Below the pieces are notes generated by a model. It had not been told where the DNA came from and searched no databases. It saw only the letters and a list, made by a program, of their open reading frames with translations. This document shows positions 1 through 5,746 of a stretch of DNA of 6,949 nt, one piece after another (within the stretch, counting starts at the first letter, position 1; every line of letters starts with the position of its first letter). This stretch comes from Pseudomonas sp. (GTDB lineage: Bacteria; Pseudomonadota; Gammaproteobacteria; Pseudomonadales; Pseudomonadaceae). A program made the translations under genes and the position numbers. Location of the stretch: contig JAPLSD010000120.1 in assembly GCA_026398835.1 (NCBI GenBank), positions 1-6,949 on the forward strand. The letters run 5' to 3'.

Positions 1-1541
1 GCATGCAGCGTCAGCTGTTTATCCACAGCCGCATTGGCGATGGCCAAAGACACCGGGTGATCAGAGCGCCCGGCCAGACTGGCGGCAATACCCGGGGCGA
101 TCTCGTCGGCGATCGGATCAAGGGACAGATAATCGGTCTGCACCGGTTTGCCGTGGGTGATGGTGCCGGTCTTGTCCAGCGCCAGGTAATCGAGCTTGTA
201 ACCGCCCTCCAGGTACACGCCACCCTTGATCAGAATGCCTTTGCGCGCCGCTGCCGCGAGGCCGCTGACAATGGTCACCGGAGTGGAAATCACCAGGGCG
301 CATGGGCAAGCGACCACCAGCAGCACCAATGCGCGATAGATCCACTCGAACCAGACACCGCCCATGAACAACGGCGCAATCACCGCCACGGCCAGGGCGA
401 AGATGAACACCACCGGCGTGTAGACCTTGGCGAAGGTGTCGACAAAACGTTGGGTCGGCGCCCTTGCGCCCTGGGCCTGTTCTACTGCATGGATGATCCG
501 CGCCAGCGTCGAGTTGTTCGCCGCCGCCGTCACTTTGAATTCCAAGGAGCCGGATTGATTGATGGTCCCGGCGAAGACTTTATCGCCGATGGTTTTCTCG
601 ATCGGCAGGCTTTCACCAGTGATCGGCGCCTGATCGATGGTCGAGTTACCGGAGACCACTTCGCCGTCCAGAGCGATACGTTCACCCGGACGAACCCGGA
701 CCAACGCGCCCAATTCGATGCTTTTCACTTCACCTTCAAGCCAACTGCCGTCAGCCTGCCGCACCGTGGCCTGTTCCGGCGTCATCTGCATCAGGCCGTT
801 GATTGCATTGCGCGCGCGGTCGAGGGATTTGGCTTCGATCAACTCGGCCACGGTGAACAGGAACATCACCATCGCCGCTTCCGGCCACTGACCGATCAAT
901 ACCGCACCCGTCACCGCAATGCTCATCAGCGCGTTGATGTTCAGGTTGAGGTTTTTCAGGGCGATCCAGCCCTTCTTATAAGTCCCCAAACCGCCACTGA
1001 GGATCGATACCAACGCAATGAGTGCCACCACCCAGGTCGGTGCCGTATGAGTGAAGTGAATCACTTCGGCGGCCAAAGCGCCGACGCCGGACAACGCCAG
1101 CGGCCACCAAGGCTTTTTCGCCGGTATTGGGATCGCTATCTCAGCATCGGTGCCCTGCTCGATGGGCTCGGCTTGCATGCCAAGGGATTTGATCGCTTCG
1201 ACAATCGGCGCAGTGGACGGCAGGTCGTGGGTGACGCCCAACACCCGACTAATCAGGTTGAACTCCAATTGCTGCACACCCGAAAGCTTGCCGAGCTTGT
1301 TCTGGATCAGCGTCTGCTCGGTCGGGCAATCCATGGCTTCGATGCGGAAACTGCTCAAGCGTGCGCCGACCGTGGGGGCTTCGCTCAGCTTGATAACCGA
1401 CGGCGCTTCAGCCGCCGAGCAGCAGGCGTGCTGATGACTGGCGTGATCGTGCTTATCGACTGGCTGGAATTTTTGCCCGTGATCGTGACCAGCATGCTGA
1501 TGGTCAGCATCGGGTTTGTGGGTGTGGATGGAATCGCTCAT
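1..1541 (-). CDS. cadA: Cd2+/Zn2+ (Pb2+)-exporting P1B-type ATPase, CadA/ZntA type (partial, C-terminus beyond left edge)
   Basis: Inner-membrane P-type ATPase that pumps divalent soft metals (Cd, Zn, Pb) out of the cytoplasm using ATP. The first 513 residues are visible and the frame stays open to the window edge. Residues 1-41 are rich in histidine (ten His by residue 38, then Cys40-Cys41), a likely metal-binding tail. A heavy-metal-associated domain follows at about 63-128 with the motif MDCPTE (Cys72, Glu75), so CxxE replaces the common CxxC. Membrane segments begin near 145. The actuator loop has TGES (308-311), the translocation site is CPC (412-414), the phosphorylation site is DKTGT (Asp456), and the nucleotide-domain His-Pro is at 495-496. 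CPC plus DKTGT fixes the P1B family; Cd/Zn specificity is inferred from sequence resemblance and the adjacent cadR. The ATG at 1541 is the only start in the open frame; its ribosome site is weak (GGA, about 10 bases upstream). It is divergent from cadR across a MerR-type operator. A long open frame on the other strand is a codon-bias shadow. Confidence 0.95.
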   Translation of the reverse strand, partial: MSDSIHTHKPDADHQHAGHDHGQKFQPVDKHDHASHQHACCSAAEAPSVIKLSEAPTVGARLSSFRIEAMDCPTEQTLIQNKLGKLSGVQQLEFNLISRVLGVTHDLPSTAPIVEAIKSLGMQAEPIEQGTDAEIAIPIPAKKPWWPLALSGVGALAAEVIHFTHTAPTWVVALIALVSILSGGLGTYKKGWIALKNLNLNINALMSIAVTGAVLIGQWPEAAMVMFLFTVAELIEAKSLDRARNAINGLMQMTPEQATVRQADGSWLEGEVKSIELGALVRVRPGERIALDGEVVSGNSTIDQAPITGESLPIEKTIGDKVFAGTINQSGSLEFKVTAAANNSTLARIIHAVEQAQGARAPTQRFVDTFAKVYTPVVFIFALAVAVIAPLFMGGVWFEWIYRALVLLVVACPCALVISTPVTIVSGLAAAARKGILIKGGVYLEGGYKLDYLALDKTGTITHGKPVQTDYLSLDPIADEIAPGIAASLAGRSDHPVSLAIANAAVDKQLTLH

Positions 1542-1572
1542 TGGGTCGCGTCCGAAAAGGTGCCTGTTGCCA

Positions 1573-1603
1573 AGTGAACACCCTGTAGCCACTATAGGGT
1601 CAA
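1573..1603 (-). promoter_or_regulatory. cadA promoter, MerR-type with over-long spacer
   Basis: Read on the minus strand, a -35 element TTGACC (1598-1603) is followed by a 19 bp spacer and a -10-like hexamer TTCACT (1573-1578). A 19-20 bp spacer, instead of 17, is the hallmark of promoters activated by MerR-family proteins, which untwist the DNA when metal binds. The -35 match is good and the -10 is poor, as expected for an activator-dependent promoter. The transcript would start near 1565, leaving a leader of about 24 bases before the cadA ATG. The elements are read directly; their function is inferred. Confidence 0.8.
1580..1600. promoter_or_regulatory. CadR operator (inverted repeat)
   Basis: On the minus strand the site reads ACCCTATAG, then TGG, then CTACAGGGT. 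The half-sites ACCCT/AGGGT are perfectly complementary, and the inner ATAG/CTAC pair has one mismatch. It lies between the -35 and -10 of cadA, exactly where MerR-family dimers bind, and it closely matches the CadR/PbrR/ZntR type of operator as I remember it. It also lies just upstream of cadR, so autoregulation of cadR is plausible. CadR is the expected ligand because its gene starts 27 bases away on the other strand. Confidence 0.88.
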
Positions 1604-1626
1604 GCATCCATCGGAGATGATTCGAA

Positions 1627-2076
1627 ATGAAAATTGGTGAGCTGGCGAAACTGACTGACTGTCAGGTCGAAACCATCCGTTATTACGAGCGCGAAGGCCT
1701 GCTACCTCCACCTGCGCGCAGTGAAGGCAATTACCGGCTGTACACCCAGGCCCACACCGAGCGACTGACCTTTATCCGCAACTGCCGCACCCTCGACATG
1801 ACCCTCGAGGAAATCCGCAGCTTGCTGGACCTGCGCGATAGTCCGCAGGATCAATGCGAAAACGTGAATGCCTTGATCGACGAGCACATCCACCACGTCA
1901 AAGCTCGGATCGACGGCTTGCTGGCCTTGCAGGAACAACTGCTCGACCTGCGCCAACGCTGCAGCGAAGGGCCGGATATCGATCAGTGCGGGATTTTGCA
2001 ACGGCTGGAAGTGAGCGGCTCAGTAGTGGCGAGTGAAGCCGAGCATTCACACGTCGGCAGAAGCCACGGGCACTAG
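1627..2076 (+). CDS. cadR: Cd2+-responsive MerR-family transcriptional regulator CadR
   Basis: Metal-sensing activator of the divergent cadA gene; it binds DNA as a dimer and switches the promoter on when Cd (less so Zn, Pb) is bound. The protein is 149 residues. Residues 1-40 form the MerR winged helix-turn-helix, starting MKIGELAKLTDCQVETIRYY and continuing with EREGLL and GNYRLY. The dimerisation coiled coil runs from about 78 to 112. Candidate metal ligands are Cys77 at the start of this helix and Cys112 and Cys121 in the C-terminal metal loop (C-X8-C), which match the metal-ligand pattern of Cd/Zn/Pb members. The C-terminus is His-rich (HSHVGRSHGH), a feature known from P. putida CadR as a second metal site. 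The ATG at 1627 has GGAG 10 bases upstream (1613-1616), and the N-terminus fits the family exactly. A palindromic repeat follows the stop by four bases. Confidence 0.96.
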   Translation: MKIGELAKLTDCQVETIRYYEREGLLPPPARSEGNYRLYTQAHTERLTFIRNCRTLDMTLEEIRSLLDLRDSPQDQCENVNALIDEHIHHVKARIDGLLALQEQLLDLRQRCSEGPDIDQCGILQRLEVSGSVVASEAEHSHVGRSHGH

Positions 2077-2080
2077 AAGA

Positions 2081-2112
2081 GATCGTTCCCACGCGGGAGC
2101 GTGGGACCGATC
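2081..2112. terminator. Palindromic repeat / bidirectional terminator between cadR and thyA
   Basis: The arms GATCGTTCCCACGC (2081-2094) and GCGTGGGACCGATC (2099-2112) form a 14 bp stem with one T/C mismatch and a GGGA loop. It fills nearly all of the 45 bp gap between two convergent genes, so it can act on transcripts from both sides. T-tracts are poor (ATTT on the plus side), so it is not a classic intrinsic terminator. The sequence resembles an abundant intergenic palindrome of P. fluorescens-group genomes, recalled from memory and not searched. A related copy is at 5707-5731. Confidence 0.7.
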
Positions 2113-2121
2113 ATTTGCCAA

Positions 2122-3093
2122 TCAAACCGCCATCGGCGCGGTCATCGGTGCGTGGTGTTCGTAGCCTTCAAGCGAGAAATCGCTCGGCTCGATCAGCTCC
2201 AGCCACTCCGGCTGGTACACGCCGGTCTTGGCAAACTCCGGCACACGCTCGGAAATCACCAGTTTCGGCATCGGGAACGGCTCGCGGGTGAGCTGTTCGT
2301 TGAGCATGTCCAGGTGGTTTTCATAGACGTGGGCATCACCGATGAAATAGGTGAACCAACGCGGCGTGTAGCCGGTCAGGCGGCCTATCAAACTCAGCAG
2401 CGCAGCGCCTTCGGTCAGGTTGAATGGCGTGCCGAGGCCCAAATCGTTGGAACGGATGTAGAGGGTCAGGGAAATTTCCTTCGTCTCGACATTCGGGTGG
2501 AACTGATACAGCAGGTGGCACGGCGGCAAAGCCATTTCATTGAGCTGGGCGCAGTTCCAGCCGTGGAACAGAATCCGTCGGCTGCCCGGGTCCTTGATGA
2601 TGGTGTCGACGCACTGGCGAATCTGGTCGATGGACTTGTACAGCACCACGTAGGCCTGACCATCTTCTTCGCCTTCAGCGATCTGCCGATAGCCCTGGCT
2701 TAGCGTCAGATCGATTGCCGCCTGATTGCGGGTGCTGATCTGCTTGTACGCCGGCCATTTGCGCCATTGCACACCGTAGATCTCGCCCAGGTCGTCATCA
2801 CCCTGACGGAACGGATTGGCCAGCCACTGTGCGTTTTCGTTGGCGTTCTGATCCCAGACCTTACAGCCCAGAGCACGGAATTCAGCAGCGTTGTTCACCC
2901 CACGGAGAAAACCGACCATCTCGCCGATGGCTGATTTGAAGGCCATCTTGCGGGTGGTGATCGCCGGAAAACCTTCCTTCAGGTCATAGCGCAGCATGGC
3001 GCCAGGAAAACTGATGGTGTTCACGCCAGTGCGGTTGGCCTGCTTGGTGCCGTTCTTGATGACGTGGGCGACCAGATCGAGATATTGCTTCAT
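2122..3093 (-). CDS. thyA: Thymidylate synthase, long divergent form
   Basis: Makes dTMP from dUMP using methylene-tetrahydrofolate, the only de novo source of thymidylate where ThyX is absent; cytosolic homodimer. The protein is 323 residues against 264 in E. coli. Key residues are present: Arg21 (NRTG), Glu58, Arg172-Arg173 (SRRI, phosphate binding across the dimer), catalytic Cys192 in ALPPCH, Arg214 and Asp217 (RSND), Asn225 (PFNL), and His255/Tyr257 (DAHVY). The enzyme should therefore be active. Unusual features are about 34 extra residues between Trp113-Pro114 and IDQI (155-158), Asn in place of Trp at the position after WDQ, and a longer C-terminal part, ending APMAV. The ATG at 3093 has AGG about 9 bases upstream. 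It lies 48 bp downstream of lgt in the same direction and is probably cotranscribed. From memory, similar long forms occur in P. putida and P. fluorescens, while P. aeruginosa has a canonical short enzyme. Confidence 0.96.
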   Translation of the reverse strand: MKQYLDLVAHVIKNGTKQANRTGVNTISFPGAMLRYDLKEGFPAITTRKMAFKSAIGEMVGFLRGVNNAAEFRALGCKVWDQNANENAQWLANPFRQGDDDLGEIYGVQWRKWPAYKQISTRNQAAIDLTLSQGYRQIAEGEEDGQAYVVLYKSIDQIRQCVDTIIKDPGSRRILFHGWNCAQLNEMALPPCHLLYQFHPNVETKEISLTLYIRSNDLGLGTPFNLTEGAALLSLIGRLTGYTPRWFTYFIGDAHVYENHLDMLNEQLTREPFPMPKLVISERVPEFAKTGVYQPEWLELIEPSDFSLEGYEHHAPMTAPMAV

Positions 3094-3113
3094 GAGTTAC
3101 CTGCATCCTTGAG

Positions 3114-3133
3114 CGCAGGGCTTGCGCCCTGCG
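3114..3133 (-). promoter_or_regulatory. Intercistronic hairpin with GNRA tetraloop between lgt and thyA
   Basis: On the minus-strand transcript the sequence reads CGCAGGGC, GCAA, GCCCTGCG: a perfect 8 bp GC-rich stem closed by a GCAA (GNRA-class) tetraloop. It starts 8 bases after the lgt stop codon and ends 20 bases before the thyA ATG. No run of U follows, so it is not a standard intrinsic terminator. It could protect the upstream mRNA from 3' decay, partly attenuate read-through into thyA, or mark a processing site. The structure is seen in the sequence; the role is inference. Confidence 0.55.
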
Positions 3134-3141
3134 ATTCGAAT

Positions 3142-3954
3142 TTAAAGCGCGGCGCTTTTGCTCGCCGGAGCGCGGTGATAAGCCAGCCAGATCAGGAACA
3201 GACCGCCGACGATCATCGGCACGCACAGCACCTGACCCATGGTCAGCCAGTTCCACGCCAGATAGCCGAGCTGGGCGTCAGGTACCCGGACAAACTCGAC
3301 GATGAAGCGGAAGATTCCGTAGAACAACGCGAACATCCCGGACACTGCCATGGTCGGCCGTGGTTTGCGCGAGAATAGCCAGAGGATAGCGAACAGCGCG
3401 ACGCCTTCCAGTGCGAACTGGTAGAGCTGCGAAGGGTGGCGTGCCAATTGCGCAGGATCGCTGAACGGCGGAAACACCATTGCCCAAGGCACGTCAGTCG
3501 GTTTGCCCCACAACTCGGCATTGATGAAGTTGCCAATACGCCCGGCACCCAAGCCAATCGGCACCATCGGCGCAACGAAGTCCATCAGCTCGAAGAACGA
3601 CTTGCCGTTGCGCTTGCCGAACCACCAGGCCGCCAGCATGACCCCGATAAAGCCACCGTGGAACGACATACCCCCTTTCCACACTTCGAAGATCAGCGTT
3701 GGATTGGCCAAGTAAGCACTCAGATCATAGAACAGCACATAACCCAGTCGACCGCCGACAATCACCCCCATCGACATCCAGAAGATCATGTCGGAGAGCT
3801 TCTCCTTGGTCCAGGTCGGGTCGAAACGGTTCATCCGGCGCGACGCCAGCAGCCAGGCGCCGCCGATGCCGACCAGGTACATCAAGCCGTACCAGTGGAT
3901 TTTCAGCGGGCCGATGGCCAGGGCCACCGGGTCAATCTGCGGGTAAGGCAGCAT
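3142..3954 (-). CDS. lgt: Phosphatidylglycerol--prolipoprotein diacylglyceryl transferase
   Basis: Integral inner-membrane enzyme that transfers diacylglycerol from phosphatidylglycerol to the lipobox cysteine of prolipoproteins, the first step of lipoprotein maturation and essential in most Gram-negative bacteria. The protein is 270 residues. Family signatures are clear: the N-terminal IHWYGLMYL (19-27), the HGGF motif with His99, the signature [10 protein letters not shown] (137-146) with Arg139, and FRFIVEFVR (215-223) with Arg216 and Glu220. These correspond to the essential His103, Arg143 and Arg239 of the E. coli enzyme. About seven membrane segments are expected. The ATG at 3954 has a strong ribosome site (GAGGAG, 6-7 bases upstream). 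It is followed by thyA after 48 bp, the lgt-thyA order also seen in E. coli. The tauE-like gene ends 83 bp upstream with no convincing terminator, so read-through is possible. Confidence 0.98.
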   Translation of the reverse strand: MLPYPQIDPVALAIGPLKIHWYGLMYLVGIGGAWLLASRRMNRFDPTWTKEKLSDMIFWMSMGVIVGGRLGYVLFYDLSAYLANPTLIFEVWKGGMSFHGGFIGVMLAAWWFGKRNGKSFFELMDFVAPMVPIGLGAGRIGNFINAELWGKPTDVPWAMVFPPFSDPAQLARHPSQLYQFALEGVALFAILWLFSRKPRPTMAVSGMFALFYGIFRFIVEFVRVPDAQLGYLAWNWLTMGQVLCVPMIVGGLFLIWLAYHRAPASKSAAL

Positions 3955-4037
3955 TACGACTCCTCATTAGAGTTCAAACCTGAACATTCCGGCCTGGACC
4001 ATGCCAGACCAGGATTAAGCCAACGTTGCGACACGTG

Positions 4038-4820
4038 TCAGAGCAGAAAGCTCAAACCCACGCAAAACAGCAAGGCGGCGAACATTCGTTTCAGCAAACG
4101 CGGCGACAGCTTGTGCGCCAGACGCGCGCCGAAACGTGCGAAAACCATGCTGGTCAGGGCAATCCCGAGCAGCGCGGGCAAATAAATGAAACCCAGACTA
4201 TGAGCTGGCAGCAGCGGATCATGCCAGCCCAGAATCATGAAACTTAATGCACTTGCCAGAGCAATGGGCAGGCCACAGGCCGATGAGGTGGCTACCGCCT
4301 GCTGCATCGGCACGCTACGCCAGGTCAGGAACGGCACGGTCAACGAGCCGCCGCCAATACCGAAAATCGCCGAGGCCCAGCCGATCACGCTGCCAGCCAA
4401 GGTCAGACCGAGCTTTCCGGGAACGGTTCGGCTGGCCTTGGGTTTGACGTCCAGGGCCAGTTGCACGGAAATGACCAAGGCGAACACGCCGATAATTTTC
4501 TGCAAGTTCGGTCCGGAGATGGCTTCGGCCGTCAGCGCGCCGAAACCGGCGCCGATCAGGATCCCGACCGTCAACCAGACAAAGATCGGCCAGCGCACCG
4601 CGCCTCTGCGCTGGTGCTCGCGGACCGCGTTGACCGAGGTAAAGATAATCGTCGCCAGAGAGGTACCGACCGCCAGGTGAGTCAGCACCGACGCATCGAA
4701 ACCCTGCAAGGTGAAACTGAACACCAGCACCGGGACAATGATGATTCCGCCGCCAACGCCAAACAGCCCGGCCAGAACGCCCGCACAGGCGCCCAGCAGC
4801 AGATAGAGCAGAAATTCCAT
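4038..4820 (-). CDS. TauE/SafE family membrane permease (putative sulfite/anion exporter)
   Basis: Predicted inner-membrane permease of the TauE/SafE (formerly DUF81) family, 260 residues. Family members have been linked to export of sulfite or other small organosulfur anions, but the substrate here cannot be told from sequence. The two internally repeated halves are visible: the motif GLFGVGGGIIIVPVL (18-32) recurs as AIFGIGGGSLTVPFL (151-165), the hallmark of the family, with hydrophobic segments throughout and an end at FLL. I chose the ATG at 4820 because AGGA precedes it by about 9 bases, and the product then begins directly in the first membrane helix (MEFLLYLLLGACAGVLAG). The frame is open further upstream to 4928, but that extension is polar, low in family resemblance and lacks a good ribosome site; an ATG at 4847 is the next alternative. 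It is divergent from the NRDE gene (122 bp gap) and upstream of lgt. Confidence 0.88.
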   Translation of the reverse strand: MEFLLYLLLGACAGVLAGLFGVGGGIIIVPVLVFSFTLQGFDASVLTHLAVGTSLATIIFTSVNAVREHQRRGAVRWPIFVWLTVGILIGAGFGALTAEAISGPNLQKIIGVFALVISVQLALDVKPKASRTVPGKLGLTLAGSVIGWASAIFGIGGGSLTVPFLTWRSVPMQQAVATSSACGLPIALASALSFMILGWHDPLLPAHSLGFIYLPALLGIALTSMVFARFGARLAHKLSPRLLKRMFAALLFCVGLSFLL

Positions 4821-4942
4821 GGGTGCATCCTGAAATAAGACCGGCATGGTAACGGATGCATGGCCTTGGGCTCCACTGGATGGCGATGGATACCCGCCTG
4901 ATCTGTGCGTAGAGTGAGCAAAAAACACAAAGGGATAACCTT

Positions 4943-5689
4943 ATGTGCCTGATCGTATTCGCTTGGCGCCCTGGTCACGCCCAGCCGCTGATCGTCGCAG
5001 CCAACCGCGATGAGTTCTATGCCCGCCCCAGCCTGCCATTGGCGCAGTGGCCCGAGGCGCCTCACGTTTATGCCGGTCGCGATCTGGAGGCTGGAGGCAC
5101 CTGGCTTGGCGTCGGCACCGCTGGACGCTTTGCGGCGCTGACCAATATCCGTAATCCCCATCAACCTCCGGCGCGTCGATCACGGGGCGAACTGGTGGCG
5201 CGCTTTCTCAGCGGGGACATGCCGGCTGAAGACTATTTAGCCGACGTTGTCGGCAGATCGGTTGAATATGCAGGGTTTAACCTGTTGGTGGGCACTGCAG
5301 ACGCATTGTGGCATTACAACGCGCTGGAGTCTGAGCCCACACGTTTAGCGGCCGGTATTTACGGGCTCTCCAATGCAGGACTCGATACGCCATGGCCGAA
5401 AGTGCTCAAGGCCAAGGCAGCATTGAGTGAGGTGCTGGATGATCCGCAGCCCCAGGCGCTGCTCGCCCTGTTGAACGATTCACAAACCGCGCCCTTTGCC
5501 GAGTTGCCCGACACCGGGGTTGGCCTGGCGACCGAGAGCCTGCTGTCGAGTGTGTTTATTGCCAGCCCCACGTATGGCACCCGCGCCAGTACGGCGCTGA
5601 TCGTCCATGCTGATGGTTCACGACACATCGTTGAGCGCAGTTTTGGGCCCTATGGCGGGCATTTGGGGGAGGTTGAGGTGAGGGTGTAA
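4943..5689 (+). CDS. NRDE family protein (TANGO2-like)
   Basis: Protein of 248 residues of the NRDE/TANGO2 family, named after the conserved Asn-Arg-Asp-Glu motif, here at residues 21-24 (AANRDEF). Other conserved family blocks are the N-terminal MCLIVFAW with Cys2, AGRDLEAGGTWLG (44-56), TNIRNP (67-72), GIYGLSNAGLDTPWPKV (138-154) and TRASTALIV (213-221). No signal peptide or membrane segment is seen, so it is probably cytosolic. The biochemical role is not established. Cys2 right after the initiator Met suggests an N-terminal-nucleophile fold after Met removal, and eukaryotic TANGO2 has been linked to haem and lipid handling; both are knowledge of the family, not shown here. The ATG at 4943 is supported by AAGGGA about 7 bases upstream and by the fixed MCLI start. 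It stands alone on the plus strand among minus-strand genes, ending 57 bp from the convergent ptsP. Confidence 0.93.
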   Translation: MCLIVFAWRPGHAQPLIVAANRDEFYARPSLPLAQWPEAPHVYAGRDLEAGGTWLGVGTAGRFAALTNIRNPHQPPARRSRGELVARFLSGDMPAEDYLADVVGRSVEYAGFNLLVGTADALWHYNALESEPTRLAAGIYGLSNAGLDTPWPKVLKAKAALSEVLDDPQPQALLALLNDSQTAPFAELPDTGVGLATESLLSSVFIASPTYGTRASTALIVHADGSRHIVERSFGPYGGHLGEVEVRV

Positions 5690-5706
5690 TCCCAAGGAAG
5701 GCTGCA

Positions 5707-5731
5707 TGCCCACGCAGAACGTGGGCACGAT
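5707..5731. terminator. Palindromic repeat / putative bidirectional terminator between the NRDE gene and ptsP
   Basis: TGCCCACG (5707-5714) pairs perfectly with CGTGGGCA (5720-5727) around the 5-base loop CAGAA, and CGATC follows, overlapping the last stem base region. The hairpin lies 17 bases after the NRDE stop and 19 bases from the ptsP stop. It shares CCCACGC, CGTGGG and a trailing CGATC with the repeat at 2081-2112 and looks like a degenerate member of the same family. No long T-tract follows on either strand, so terminator function is an inference from placement and structure. Confidence 0.6.
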
Positions 5732-5746
5732 CAAGAGACTGCCGAC

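Noticed and set aside
3..1577. A 524-codon open frame on the plus strand, antisense to cadA.
   Set aside because: It lies exactly opposite a clear P-type ATPase frame, has low-complexity Arg/His/Gln-rich product with no domain, and is the usual stop-free shadow of GC-rich codon bias.
2101..2703. A 200-codon plus-strand frame opposite thyA.
   Set aside because: Antisense to a fully conserved thyA, starts inside the palindromic repeat, no recognisable family; a shadow frame.
3991..4007. A sigma-54-like promoter before lgt: on the minus strand CTGGCATG followed by GC at the correct spacing.
   Set aside because: The -24 element matches well, but the -12 element has AGGCC instead of TTGCA/T, and lgt is a housekeeping gene. 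Without start-site data this is more likely chance.
3436..4185. A 249-codon plus-strand frame across lgt and the end of the permease gene.
   Set aside because: Runs opposite two conserved membrane protein genes, and its product is polar, His/Arg/Gln-rich with no motif; a shadow frame.
4887..4915. A possible sigma-70 promoter for the NRDE gene: TGGATA, 17 bp, TAGAGT.
   Set aside because: Only four of six bases match in each element, which is too weak to call as a feature in a 122 bp gap.
4821..4928. A 36-residue N-terminal extension of the permease, from an upstream ATG at 4928.
   Set aside because: The extension is polar, unlike the family, and would reach almost to the start of the divergent NRDE gene; the ATG at 4820 has a ribosome site and starts directly in the first membrane helix.
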